Shown here: positions 1 through 12,989 of the stretch, in pieces | How positions within the stretch are numbered: the first letter of the stretch is position 1 | Layout of the letters: each line of letters starts with the position of its first letter | DNA from: Branchiostoma belcheri | Taxonomy: Eukaryota > Chordata > Leptocardii > Amphioxiformes > Branchiostomatidae | Direction: 5' to 3' | Assembly (NCBI RefSeq): GCF_001625305.1 | Contig: NW_017803891.1 | Span: 105,200 to 169,199, forward strand | Length of the DNA: 64,000 nucleotides | The notes under the pieces: model-generated | Databases searched by the model: none | What the model saw: only the letters and a program-made list of their open reading frames with translations | Told to the model about the DNA's origin: nothing | Program-made: the position numbers and the translations under genes

Positions 1-255
1 GAATGAAAGGGGGGGGGGGTAAGATTTGATCTTTCAGGCTCTTGCAACGCAAATAATCTTATCCAGATATTTATTAGTTATTTTCTTTTTTGAATATATT
101 TGGTAGTTACCTTTTGTTTATTTAGAATACCTTTAGATTGTTTCTTAGAACTTTGCCATTAAATTTTTGTTTATTTAGAACCTACTTTAGAACATGGATT
201 GTTTTTGTTTATTTAGAACTTAATTCTTGTACCGGAAATTTCCTCTACATTTGTA

Positions 256-286
256 CTGATGAAGAGTACCGAATGATACTTGAAAC
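256..286 (+). ncRNA. Hammerhead-ribozyme-like core, probably a retroelement relic
   Basis: CTGATGA (256-262) is followed by a possible 5-bp helix (GAGTA with TACTT) and then GAAAC (282-286). This matches the CUGANGA - stem II - GAAA core of hammerhead ribozymes, which are known from Penelope-like elements and retrozymes. Stem I is not convincing, so this may be only a sequence relic. Confidence 0.3.
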
Positions 287-499
287 GTTTACACATTAAA
301 CTTTCTTTATCCAGTTAGTAAAGATGTAACGGCTTTATCAATTTATCTTTATCTTGGATGATAAACCTTCACCAACGTGTCTAGGGTATCCCTTTCAACA
401 AGTGTCACTTTCCTTCCTCCTGGCGAAAGTTTCGTCGCCGAACAGATCTATAAGACATATCCCCCACACATAGACGCTAAGCAGTTCGGGGCAGTACCT

Positions 500-705
500 G
501 GGTGGTCAGCCACATACTGCTAAGTAGAAATCATGCATTGCTCTACAAGAATTCCAACCACACTGGCACAGTAAGTAGCCTTGTCCTGACAGACTACTCA
601 AAAGCGTTTGACAGTGTGGATCACACCATTGCTGTAACACTTTTAACACGAATTGACTTGTTAGGGAGCAGAGCTAGCATCTATGTGACGGAATTCTGGC
701 TATAG
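500..705 (+). pseudogene. LINE reverse-transcriptase fragment
   Basis: One frame reads LTDYSKAFDSVDHT around 590-630. This matches RT motif A (the conserved DYSKAFDSVDH block) of CR1/Jockey-type non-LTR retrotransposons. The first catalytic Asp is present, but nothing of the downstream palm (no FADD/YADD box) follows in frame and the frame stops at 703-705. It is a short, dead fragment; the exact clade cannot be told. Confidence 0.65.
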
Positions 706-3279
706 AGCCTAATAGTCACATTGAATTAACTTGATATCTACATAGCTCTATACAAAACTGAACCTGCGATGCCAACCAATGACTCGTTTTGTACACAAAC
801 CTTCTTTTACAGTGGTCTAAGCAAAATCAACCGTGACGCCAACCAACCAATTGACTTGGACTGCTCTCGTGTGTGCCCATTGGGACACGAAAAGCTGTAT
901 GTGTGTGGTAAAAATGTGATTAAACGCCACTTTACTTTTGTCATTTTGCCCAAAATTGAAAATGAATAAATATAACGAAATGGCAGGAGAGTTTAGAATG
1001 CAGACTGTCTAGGGCAGGATTCAGGCCAGGGGCTACATCTCAGACCGCGGTCTGATCCAATTGTTGTGCAAAATCCACTTGATCACAAGAAATGAGATCA
1101 TGAATTACAACCCAATTGCTAATTAAACTTGTGTGAAGATGTTAATCCTTATTAATTCATTGGTTTTAATTGGATGCGAGGCGACAACTAAGCCCGCGCC
1201 GGCTAAAGTTAGGATTGCCAGGGTATTTTGCTTAGCCTGACGGTGTGTATTCTTGTGTGTCTCTATGACCAGGTTTGCAATTTATAAATTTGTACATTCT
1301 GACCAAAAAAAAGATCCTGGTACTTAGAAGATAACATGATCTTTCCAATGGTCGCAAAAGTTTACTGTATATCCAGGAATAACAGAGTAGAAAATCAGGG
1401 GTTTCAACATAGCTGTCTTGAAAGTCTGAAACTGACATTCCAAAATCAAAGTGACCAGTGTTAAATCATGATTTGGAATGGAAAAAGTTTTAGAATGCAA
1501 CACTCTGCGCTCCATTGTTTACAGGCGCGGCGGCGCGTCCTTTGAATTGCATGTTCGTGGCGCTGTCGGCATTGTTTATTTATTTTCTTTTTGACAATGC
1601 CGAAATGCAAGCTTTGTGATGCCTTCAAATTTTTTTTCTGACGTCCGGGCCAGCTTTTTTAAAGCTTTTCTTGTTGGATGATCTATCAGTTTGCGTGTAG
1701 TTTTTGTGGTGATCGGATCTTTATTTACTAGTACATCTTGGGTTCTCTCCTACTTGAGTATTTTTACCATTTTGGTAGATTTTGGTTGACGTACCGACTG
1801 AGATTTTAAATAACTTGCAATTCTTCACACAATCAAAAGAAATATAAAGCGACCCACACATAAATGAATACAATCTAGCTGCAGAAGTTAAACAGCATTG
1901 ATTCACGAGATCATCGCCCGAGTTACGTTTTCCTACTCTATCATTTTAATATCGTCCTCAAAACTGCAAAAATAAATTGAGAAATTCGTCATTGCTAGGC
2001 TGTGCCTGGTTGTAAACAACCTTGGTAACAACCAAAGGTAAGTCGCTAGCGCGCAGGCTTGGGATTCATGAGTACAGTTAAAGCTCTAAAAGTGAAAATA
2101 TCCAACATAAATAATGCTAGACAATGTGATGGTCCAACAGCATGGCAATAATAACAGGCAAAGTCACAATGTCCTAGGTAGACAGCATTTCTAAACGGCT
2201 TGTATGAGCTCAGTGTGTCCGTCAGCAACATCTTTAATACGTTTCGCTAGGAAGGAATCGTCCCTATAGGTTGAAAAAATGCGGACATTATACCTGTCCC
2301 AAAGAAAAAAAAAACAACACTGACGCCCTTTTTTGCCAAGGATTGAGCCAACATAGTTTAATTGATTATGCTACCACTATTGCAACACTATTGCAAAAAA
2401 AAGATGTTTTACACCCTTAGTAATTTCGCCTTCCGGGCGTAATAATGACATCGCTAGCGACCACCCTCCCCCTTCCGGAGATCTGGCTCCCTCCCGCCCC
2501 TTAGCTGGAGGCCAAAGCAAGTGAATTGTATGGATGGCATCCCCTGCAAACTCCAACTCTAATTCGACCGGGCGATAAAACAAGATGCCTACATTTTTAA
2601 ATGTTCATATCATAAGCCTTGTTAAACATATAAGAAATAATACCTAATAGTATATTGTGCCAAGTGAAACTATTACAACATCTATTGTCACTAAAACATT
2701 ACACTTTTCAATCATTGTACAAATGGTTTTGATTCATAGGAAACTTCACATATAAAAAGGGCTGTGATATATCACTACATCAAAGTAAAAGACAAAACAG
2801 TAAATCAGAGCCTTGTCTCCTCTCTTCATATTTATCTGCCATCCACATTCCGGCATGGCAACATACATCTTTGCCCATTTTTGGTCCGACCGTTAGAGGA
2901 CAATTTTTTTCCAAGAATCAATGTGCGAGCTGATGTCATTCATAAAAAAATACTTGCTGTGTACTTAATCTCTTTAATACGGTACCTAAGGTATGGCAGG
3001 TACACACATGTGATTATCAATTCTAACCATATTATTACTGGTTCAGTTGAAGCCATCCTTCTTTTCTGGTTCTATGCTAAACAGCGTAAGCATCTTAATA
3101 ACGCAAGATTTAAGCTCATGCGGGTTCAATAAGTATATACATGCAGCATAATTCTATGGATACCCATATACGTTTTCAAGGAAATAACTGATTTTTTTTT
3201 TTGGGGGGGGGATGAAATCAATCTCGACCTTGGGAGGGCGAAATCATCGCGGTGAAACCAGCTTAGGTTAGAAACGTAC

Positions 3280-3714
3280 CTTCTTGGCACCACGTCCACT
3301 TTGAAAAAGCTCTTTTGCCTTTTGCAGTGCTTCCCCCGTATGTGTCTGTCCGCCCGTGTAGCTGACTCTACTTAGGGCCGGTAGCAATTCACACTTAGAA
3401 CTGCCAGGCCAACCGCCCATCTGATGTATGAGCACATCCACATCATCATCATAACGGATGAGAGACACCTGAGCACCGTCCACGTACACGTTGATTTTGT
3501 TGAGAAGGTTTCTGACAAATGTAACTTCTTTCCGAAAGTTCGAATAACCTACACTTCCAGATGCATCCAGGACAAAAACTATGTCAGTTTCTCCATACCT
3601 CAGAGGATCTTGGAGGCGTGTTTTAACCTCCCTCGTGTAATACCGACAATAGCTTGTCTCAATATACAACAGGAATACCACGACTAGAACAAAAGACCGC
3701 GAAGTTATCTCCAT
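3280..3714 (-). CDS. First exon of a secreted vWA-domain protein (left copy)
   Basis: This minus-strand exon encodes a signal peptide and the N-terminal half of a von Willebrand factor A domain, a fold that binds protein ligands through a metal ion (MIDAS). The chosen start is the methionine beginning MEITSRSFVLVVVFLL, because a clean hydrophobic signal peptide (residues 1-23) follows; an upstream in-frame ATG (3769-3771) overlaps the TATA element and is unlikely. The domain starts near residue 44; the MIDAS DxSxS motif is intact (Asp50, Ser52, Ser54 in DASGS), as is the second MIDAS loop with Thr124 in GGQTHTG. The exon ends in phase 0 at AAGAAG|GTACGT, a good donor. The rest of the vWA fold would lie at lower coordinates but no matching exon was found down to base 1. 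vWA at the N terminus is typical of SVEP1-like or matrilin-like secreted proteins; the full product is unknown. Confidence 0.8.
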
Positions 3715-3770
3715 TTCGGAGTGTTTTAAGGCTTCGAGGTTACTGGACTTCAGCTGCCAATGGTGCAACA

Positions 3771-3778
3771 CTTATATA
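3771..3778 (-). promoter_or_regulatory. TATA box of left vWA gene
   Basis: TATATAAG on the minus strand lies 57 bases upstream of the chosen ATG and is preserved at the same place in the right-arm copy (49951-49958), within conserved flanking sequence. Spacing suits transcription starting about 30 bases before the ATG. Confidence 0.6.
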
Positions 3779-4628
3779 CACCCCGTACGTTCCAAACCTG
3801 AATTCTGATTGGTTTGCTCGCTAAAATTATGTAAACATAGTTACATTTGTTGATAAATCACCTAGTTAGGCATGCATCTTTTGGGGTTGGGGCCAAAATA
3901 CTTGTATACGTTGAGATTCGGAATATTCAAAAGTATTAAACTATATAGTATTTTTTTCAACTTTTTTGTATCTATTTGGATTTAGGATTTAATAGTTCAG
4001 TCAAACGATCTTGTTTTATAGATTTTTCATAATTGTCATGAAGAACCGCTGCAGTCTATGCATTTGTTTTTGCTATAATTTGGTTTGTCACTGTAAGGTC
4101 CAATTATCTAAAGATCTGTCCATTCCTGCCCAGACGTATCACCCCCCCCCCGGCTTCTGTTTGAGGATCGGTTTGTCCATCTGCAAATTTCACAGTAAAC
4201 ATTATCATTCATTTGATTACGGCATTAAAACACATTGCCCCACTTTTGAGGTATAGATCTAGGTCCTTTATCCTATTTATAGCATTCATGCACTTTCACA
4301 GGCGCCTAGGCACCATATTATTTTCAAACAAATACCCTTAATTTTTCTAATGCGAACTTGATGCTCTATGCTAATACAATAAAGGTTGTCTGTATAGAGC
4401 CATTTCCTGTCATAAAAGGCTAACAGAATAGGACGAGTAGGTTATATTTAAAATAATTTTCTTTCGATTAAGAATGAAAAACATTCCTTGCGATTTGCGC
4501 TCCCTGGTTTCAAATACAACAATTTTTAAATTGTTAAAAGCCGTTGCCAGCTGTGTAAACACTGCTAGTCTTACATGTAACACATACTGACTGGTAGAGG
4601 GGGAGAGAAAACACGAGTTTGGCAGGTC

Positions 4629-4632
4629 TTAA
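4629..4632. other. Empty TTAA target site
   Basis: The left arm has a single TTAA between sequences that, in the right arm, flank the 912-bp MITE at 48177-49088 (TTAA at 48173-48176 and again at 49089-49092). This is a within-window pre-insertion allele and it defines the element ends exactly. Confidence 0.85.
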
Positions 4633-7600
4633 AATAGTTTGTAGGGAAGCAACACTATACAACATAACTCGTAACATTACTATTCTGATTATCACTAGAA
4701 AAAAGAGTCTAAATATGGTGTACTGAGAAGATTCAGCGTGTTCTAGCCTTGATTAAATCAGATTCTATGGTCATTTGAAAAAGGAAAATAATATCAAAAT
4801 TAATTTTACAGCTAAACTAGCCAGATTTAACACCAAAAGGGTTAAGACAGGTAGTTTAAAGTACATGGGAAAAAAGTTAAGATTTGCTTTAAATGGTCTG
4901 TAAAGATGGTTATAAAAATTTTTAAAAGATATTTCCTTTAATACTCCATCGAAAACATTTTACTACATGTAACCAACCTATGTCTATGCGTGATATTCAT
5001 TTTAAGGACAATTTATGACATTTTCTGCTGTTCACGTGGACTGAAACATGAGGTCTTGAACCGTGAACATTTGTATAAGATTGTTATCCGCTTTAATTGA
5101 GGTGCGTTAGCGTAACGTAGCAACAAGAAAACATGTTATTGAAGTTCTACGACGAAGACAAGTTTGATTAAGTCGATACAAACTTTGGCCAGCACATGGC
5201 CTAAAACGTGATGGCTGAAAACATATTTCCTGTGCCATGTTAGGTAAAAAGTATTGCGACATGCACACCACGAAATCTAGCATTTCTATAGCGTACTGAA
5301 ACCAAATCAATTTACAGTGAGTGTAAAGTATAAAGATGATTACCGGTGTGTATATAGAACATTTTTACATGTAATCCATGCATGTATACATATCACAGTT
5401 CAGTTGAGGTCAGGTCATCCTCATTTTTCGAGGTGCCTCTTTCTTCGAGAATCACCTTACTTAAACTTTTTAGATAAGGATAAACAAGAAAGTCGATATA
5501 ATAATTCTTGTATCTTCTTAAACAGGAACAAGAAAAACACGAATCATCTTGCTTAAACTTGCTTAATATTAAAAACATTCTTAAGATTTTTGGTGAGCAT
5601 TGTTGGTGAGCATCATGCTAGAAATTTGTTATATTCATGAGAAAAAAAGAAGAAAATTTCTTTGATGTAAAAATCAACGTACAACAACCTTAAATAATGT
5701 TCCTTGAATTTTCTTGAAAATCGCCTGAGCAAGAGAATATCTCAACATAAGAAAATTTCTCAACATAAGAAAATAAGAAAAGTAAAAACAAAATTTTGGT
5801 AGTGTACAGCATGTGACTAGTCCCTGCATAATTATGGCAGCAAGAAATAAATCATGGACTTTTCTGTAAGGGTTTTTGAAGTCGACAAGAACGTGCGGTG
5901 ATAAAACAAGTTTCTTGCCTCAAGTAATAGCACGCCAGAGTTTAATAAGGGAAGCGATGAAAGTGCATATGATAGAAATTACAATTACAGGATCCAACTG
6001 ACCACAATTAAGGTTTTAAAGATATTCCCTTCGATAGTTCATATAAACGATTCACTAACTAATCCCTGTTATTACATAATATTCACATTGTAGAGAAGGC
6101 ATGGCATTTTCTATTCTTGTCATCCACTAGAACGTGTGACCATGGACCGGGGATACTTGTACAAGATTGTTATCTGGTTAATTAAGGTGCGTTAGCGAAA
6201 CGTACCAACATCAAACTTGTTATTGAAATTCCATGACGATAACAAGTTTGGTCAATGCGATAAAAACGTTGGCCAGCACATGGCCTAAAACGTGATGGCT
6301 GAAGACATGTTGTATGTGACATTTCAATAAAAAAATGTCGTGTTATATGGAGATATCTGTACAAGACCCTATCTAGCAGTCTGAAGAACGTTTCTTTTAT
6401 ATTTTTTGCAGCTTTCTAGAACCAGATTTTTTTGTCGCAAATTACATCCAATGACCAAAGTAACAGTAGATAATGTATATATATATCCATGAGCCGTATT
6501 TAACATTTGACCGTATTTAACATTTGACCGTTGATAAACCGTTAAAAGAATGGAAAATTTTTTCGGTAAATCGGTACATTATGTACATAAAGACAAGCAA
6601 ACGTGTGAAAAGACAATGATGTTGGCTGTAGAAAATATAGAAAAGTCTGTTTCATTCATACAATGCGATTTACTAACTAATCAAGGTCCCTGCATAACAT
6701 TGGTGATTTCTGGAGAAGGCATAGCATTTTCCGTTCTTGTCATCCATTAAAACGTGAGGTAATGAACCGGGAACTTTTGTACAAAGTTTTTATCGGCTTC
6801 AATTGAGTCTCGTAAGCAAAACGTACGAAGAACAAAATATGTTATTGAAGTTCTACATCAAAAACAAGTTTGGTCAAGATAATAAAAACTTTGGCCAGCA
6901 AATGTCCTTAAATGCAAAGCCTGACAACATGTATTGTGTAACATGTCAAGCAAAAGTTATTGCGTTATATGGAGAAATATGTACACCATTAAATCTAAGG
7001 AAAATGTTTTGCAGACATTAAGATTAAAAAAAATTGTAATATTCTGGAACAAAATTAATTCACACTCGGTGTATCTAATAAAGATGGTTTCCGGCGTGTA
7101 TATAAATAATCAATGCACAAAATCAATACAGATATATATATCACATACCTATGCGAGGAATGTTAATGTCTTTTGTAATGTAAGATTTCATGTCTCCTAA
7201 TCTCTATATTGTAAAAAAAAGTTTCCGTTGCCGTTACATGAACAACATGACAACATAACACGATACATTTATTAATTTAAGTACCGTGACCTAGTGTGCA
7301 AACAAATATACATAAAACAAAGATGGGTGCTTGCAGAATATTGGGTGCTTAAAAACTATTGGATGCTTTCGTGTTCAAATACTGTCATCCCAAGTAATTT
7401 TTTTTTATTCTACATATGTTTTCCAGGTCAAGATATATGAGAAAACCAAACAACACTTGACTAGACCCTGCATAATTCTAGCAAAAAAATCTTTTCTGTA
7501 AGGGTTTTTGATATCGACAAGAACGTCCGGTCATATAACAAGAGTCTTGTCTTAAATAAATTATAATCTATTGTCAGTTCTTGGTTGAAGAATCCATACG

Positions 7601-9472
7601 TAAATCCCACACGAGTACAAAGCTACACTATCTAGACTAGCACACCGGATTGTAGTAAGAGAAGCGGTGAAAGTGCATAGGGTAGAAATTAACATTACAT
7701 GATCTCACTGACGACAAGTAAGGTTTTAAAGATATTCCCTTCAATAGTTCATATAAACGATTTACTAACTAATCCCTGGCATTGCATAATATTCGCATTG
7801 TAGAGAAGGCATGACATTTTCTATTCTTGTCATCCACTAGAACGTGTGGCCATGAACCGGGAATATTTGTACAAGATTGTTACCTGGTTAATTTAGGTGC
7901 GTAAGCGAAACGTACCAACATCAATCATGTTATTGATATTCAAGGCGATAAAAACGTTTTCCAGCACATGGCCTCAAACGTGATGGCTGAAGACATCTAC
8001 GTCTGAAGACATCTACATCTGTTATCTACTTTAATTTAGTCGCGAAAGCAAAACGTACCAACAACAAAACATGTTATTGAAGTTCTACGACGAAGACAAG
8101 TTTGATCAAGTCGATACAAACTTTGGCCAGCACATGGCCTAAAACGTGATGGCTGAAAACATATTTCCTGTGCCATGTTAGGTAAAAAGTATTGCGACAT
8201 GTACCCCACCAAATCTAACATTTCTATAGCGTACTGAAACCAAATCAATTTACAGTGAGTGTAAAGTATAAAGATGATTACCGGTGTGTATATAGAACAT
8301 TTTTACATGTAACCAATGCACGTATACATATCACAGTTCAGTTCAGGTCATCCTCTTTCTTCGAGGTGCCTCTTTCTTTGAGAATCACCTTACTTAAACT
8401 TTCTAGATAAGAAAAAATAGAAAGTCGATATAATAATTCTTGTATCTTCTTAAACAGGAACAAACTAATACCTGTTTTTGCATAATATTCGCATTGTAGA
8501 GAAGACATGGCATTTTCTATTCTTGCCATCCACTAGAACGTGTGGCCATGAACCGGGAATATTTGTACAAGATTGTTATCTGGTTAATTAAGGTGCGTAA
8601 GCGAAACGTACCAACATCAAACTTGTTATTGAAATTCCATGACGATAACAAGTTTGGTCAATGCGATAAAAACGTTGGCCAGCACATGGCCTAAAACGTG
8701 ATGGCTGAAGACATGTTGTATGTGACATTTCAATAAAAAATGTCGTGTTATATGGAGATATCTGTACAAGACCCTATCTAGCAGTCTGAAGAACTTTTCT
8801 TTAAATATTTTTGCAGCTTTCTAGAACCAGATTACTTTACAGAAATTACGTCCAATGACCAAAATTACAGTAGATAATGTATATATGTATCCGTGAGCCG
8901 TATTTAACATTTGACCGTTGTTAAACCGTAAAAAGAATGAAAGATATTTTAGCAATATTTTCAAACGAATCGGTACATTATGTACATAAAGACAAGCAAA
9001 CGCGTGAAAAGACAATGATGTTGGCTGTAGAAAATATAGAAAAATCTGTTCCATTCGTACAATGCGGTTTACTAACTAATCAATGTACCTGCATAACATT
9101 GGTGATTTGTGGAGAAGGCATAGCATTTTCTGTTCTTGTCATTCACTAAAACAGGAGGTAATGAATCGGGAACTTTTGTACAAAGTTTTTATCTGCTTCA
9201 AATTGAGTCGCGTAAGCAAAACGTACGAAGAACAAAATATGTTATTGAAGTTCTACATCAAAAACAAGTTTGGTCAAGATAATAAAAACTTTGGCCAGCA
9301 AATGTCCTTAAAGGCAAAGCCGGACAACATGTTTCGTGTGACATGTCAAGCAAAAGTTATTGCGTTATATGGAGAAATATGTACACCATTAAATCTAGGG
9401 GAAATGTTTTGCAGACATTAAGATTTTTAAAAAATTGTAATATTCTGGAACAAAATTAATTTACACTCAGTG

Positions 9473-9795
9473 AAACTTTTGAAACTATTGAAACCTTATT
9501 TTCAATACAAACATAGCAGACAAAAGTCTGAATTGCGTTAGTATTTACACACCATTGACCTCGTTTTATATTATAATACAAAAACCCTGGGTATTCACAG
9601 TATCAAAAGTAAATTCTTAATTTCTATATAAAACAAATTGGCATCTCTTAAAGATTGAAAATTAATTACCTACTAAAAAATCGTAGTTTAACATAGAATG
9701 ATAACAAGATAGGTGCAGTTTAAACTTCAAATATAAAGATTTGAAATTCAGAACGTTTGCTTACAGTTCAGAGTTCACTGATCATTGTTGAGAAG
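9473..9795. mobile_element. 323-bp insertion in the second tandem copy
   Basis: Compared with the sister copy near 7059-7080, where CACTCGGTGTATCTAATAAAG is continuous, this copy is interrupted between two GTG triplets (9470-9472 and 9796-9798). That suggests a 3-bp target duplication. The insert is AT-rich, with no ORF and no clear terminal inverted repeats. Its family is unknown. Confidence 0.5.
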
Positions 9796-12429
9796 GTGTA
9801 TCTAATAAAGATGGTTTCCGGCGTGTATATAAATAATCAATGCACAAAATCCATACAGATATATACATTTCACATACCTATGCGAGGAATGTTAATGTCT
9901 TTTGTAACGTAACATTTCATGTCTCCTGATCTCTATATTGCAAAAAAGTTTCCGTTGCCGTTACATGAACCATATGACAACATAACACGATACCTTAATC
10001 AATTTAAGTACCATACCCTAGTATACGTAAAACAAAGATAGGTGCTTGCAGAATATTGCTTGCTTAAAAACTATTGGATGCTTTCGTGTTCCAATACTGT
10101 CATCCCAAGTATTTTGTTTATTCTACATATATTTTCCAGGTCAAGATATGTACGAAAACCAAACAACACTTGACTAGACCCTGCATAATTCTAGCAAAGA
10201 AAATAATTCTGTAAGGGTTTTTGACATCGACAAGAACGTCCGATCATATAACAAGAGTCTTGTCTTAAATAAATCATAATCTATTGTCAGTTCTTGGTTG
10301 AAGAATCCATACGTAAATCCCACGCGAGTACAAAGCTAAAATATCTAGACTCGCACACCGGATTGTAGTAAGAGAAGCGGTGAAAGTTCATACGGTAGAA
10401 ATTAACATTACAGGATCTAACTGACCACAATTAACGTTTTAAAAATATTCCCTTCAATAGCTCATATAAACGATTTACTAACTAATCCCCGGCATTGCAT
10501 AATATTCGCATTGTATAGAAGACATGGCATTTTCTATTCTTGTCATCCACTAGAACGTGTGACCATGAACCGGGAATATTTGTACAAGATTGTTATCTGC
10601 TTGATTAATGTGAGTTAGAGAAACGTACCAACATCAATCATGTTAATGGAATTCCATGACGAAAACAGGTTTGGTCAAGGCGATAAAAACGTTGGGCAGC
10701 ACATGGACTAAAACGTGATGGCTGAAGACTTGTTTTATGTGACATTTCAATAAAAAAATGTCGTGTTATATGCAAATACTTATAGAAGACCTTATTAAAC
10801 AGTCTTAAGAATCTTGCTTTTTATAGATTTATGCAGCTTTCTAGGACGAGATTACTTTACAGAAATTACGTACAATGATTAAGGAAACAATATATGATGT
10901 AATATGCATCTATGAGACATATTTAACATTTGACCGTCAAAACCGTAAAAAGAAATGAAAACGTTTATAGAATTTTTTACGAACGAATTGGTACAATATG
11001 TACATAAAGACAAACAAACGCGTGACAAGACAATGATGTGGGTTGGACAAAAGATAGAAAAGTCTTTTCATTCATATAAAGCGATTTACTAACTAATCCA
11101 TGCCCCTGCATAAGATTGGTTTTGTGAAGAAGGCATGGCATTTTCTGTTCTTGTCATCCAATAAAACGTACGGTCACGAACAAGGAACATTTGTAAAAGT
11201 GGTTATCTACTTCAATTCAGTCGCGAAAGTGAAACGTACCAACAACAAACCCTGTTATTGAAGTTCTACCTCAAAAACAAGTTTGGTCTAGGTGATAAAA
11301 AAATTTGGCCAGCACATGTCCTTAAATTGTGAAGCCTGACAACATATTTTTGTGTGACATGTCAAGCAAAAGTCATTGCGTTATATGGAGAAATATGTAC
11401 ACCTATTAAATCTAGCAAAATGGTTTGCAGACATTAATATTTAAACAAATCTGTAGCGCTCTGGAAAACAATTAGTTTACACTCAGTGTATTTAATAAAC
11501 ATAGCTTCAAGCGTGTATATAGATAATCAATACACATAATCTATACATATCACATATCTATGCGAGGAATGTTAATCTCTACTGTAAGGTAAGCTTATAA
11601 TATTGCATGTCTTCAAATGTCTATAGTCTCAATACAAGAAAAACATGTCGTGTTATATGATATCTGGAGAAGACCTTATCTAGCAGTCTGAAGAATCGTG
11701 CTTTTTATAGATTTTTACAGTTTCTGGGACCAGATTACTTTAGAGAAATTACGTACAATGACCAAGACAACAATATATGATGTATATATGCATCTCTGAG
11801 ACGTATTTTGACCGTTGCAAACCGTAAAAGAATTGAAACTTTTTTTAGCAATTTTTACAAACGTGCGGCCATGAACCGGGAACATTAGTACAATATTGTT
11901 ATCTGGTTAATTAAGGTGCGTAAGCCAAACGTACCGACAACAAAACATGTAATTGAAAACCCATGACTAAAACGAGTTTGGTCAAGCTTATGAACGTTTT
12001 GGTCTGCACATGACCTAAAACGTGATCGCTAGAACATGTTTTATGGCTAAATGATTGTTAAAACATGATACGTAATGAGGTGAAATTTTCACTCCATCGT
12101 TCTAGTACTATATGGATTTTGCTGATTTTTTTTAAGATTGATGCAGCTATATGGAATCAAATTTCTTTACACAAGGTGCATAAAATGAAGAGACAGTGAC
12201 CGGGGTGTATATACTCGGGCATTCCTTACACTATTACATTTCTATGTAAAAATATTTAGTGCTTTAACCGTTTTAAATCAATGAGAAAGAATTGAATCTT
12301 AAACGTTTCCATGTCTCCTAAGTTCGGTATTATCATTAATTGTCATTACAAAAAAAAAGACATTATAGCGGATTAGGAATGTATTATTAACAGTATCGAA
12401 ACGAAATAAGATAGTATACTGAAGTACTA

Positions 12430-12449
12430 NNNNNNNNNNNNNNNNNNNN
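12430..12449. other. Assembly gap (20 N)
   Basis: A run of 20 undetermined bases at the inner edge of the left inverted-repeat arm. It probably marks a place where the assembler could not resolve repeats, so the local structure on either side should be treated with care. Confidence 0.95.
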
Positions 12450-12989
12450 AGTCATGAACCAGGAACATTTGTACAAGATTGTTATCTCCGTTAATTGAGG
12501 TAAGTAGCATAAAGCACCAACAAGAAAACATTCCACGACGAAAACAAGTTTGTTTAATGTGATAAAAGTTTTTTCTAGCATATGGCCTCAAACGTAATGA
12601 TTTAAAACATGTTTTTGAGTGAAATGTCATGTAGGGAAACATTTTGATAAAAGTTCTTAAGAGCACAATATCTACGATGTTTTTGCTAACACTATTAAAA
12701 AGATATATGCAGTTATGGGAACCTAATCAGTTGTACGAAGATAAATAAATGATGATGGTGACCGGGGTGAATATTGATAATTCACACATGTATCGCATTC
12801 CTGTAAAAAGCACCGTTGATAACTATATCCATCGACAATGGAGGTTTGCAATAGATTTTTTGGCGATGCCTCAGTACTGCGATTGAGTTAAAAGTATTCT
12901 AAGAACTCGGCGAATGCATTAAATTTTGTCAACAAGATAACTGTAGAATAGCTGGATAAATTATTTTCATACTTAGTTGGTTCGTAGGG

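Larger units (their letters stand above)
1..1500. other. Repeat-rich flank outside the left inverted-repeat arm
   Basis: No intact gene is visible here. It begins with a G-run (about 9-20), has AT-rich DNA with a thrice-repeated phrase around TTTGTTTATTTAGAA (about 114-220), a hammerhead-like motif (256-286) and a reverse-transcriptase scrap (about 500-705). The stretch 700-1500 shows nothing I can identify. Confidence 0.5.
1500..12420 (+). repeat. Left arm of large inverted repeat
   Basis: The reverse complement of this block can be followed by eye into about 42360-52330. Examples: 1500-1690 matches 52130-52320; 2000-2600 matches 51180-51700; the vWA exon 3280-3714 matches 50015-50452; 4500-5290 matches 47560-49210 apart from a MITE; 10380-11050 matches 46670-47360; 11860-12420 matches 42370-42970. 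Substitutions and indels are common, so the duplication is not recent. The outer edge is near 1500; the inner edge falls at the assembly gap. Extra tandem duplication (5.0-11 kb) makes this arm longer inside. Confidence 0.85.
5040..12700. repeat. Tandemly rearranged AT-rich repeat block
   Basis: A unit of about 250 bp, recognisable by GAACCGGGAATATTTGTACA and GGCCAGCACATGGCCTAAAA, recurs near 5050, 6130, 6740, 7850, 8020, 8540, 9150, 10560, 11170, 11870 and 12450. It also occurs on the opposite strand in the right arm (42800, 47000, 47560). Larger blocks are duplicated as well: about 6057-7560 is repeated at about 8465-10260, offset by about 2.4 kb and then 2.7 kb after a 323-bp insertion. 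About 5080-5530 is repeated at about 8022-8465. Short open frames inside are repeat shadows, not genes. Confidence 0.75.

Noticed and set aside
2377-2583. Minus-strand ORF, with similar sequence in the right arm (51180-51400)
   Set aside because: Similarity follows the whole non-coding arm and the frame is not kept in the mate, so it is not evidence of coding.
3769-3771. Upstream ATG as the start of the left vWA protein
   Set aside because: It overlaps the TATA element, so it is unlikely to be in the transcript; the internal ATG leads directly into a signal peptide in both copies.
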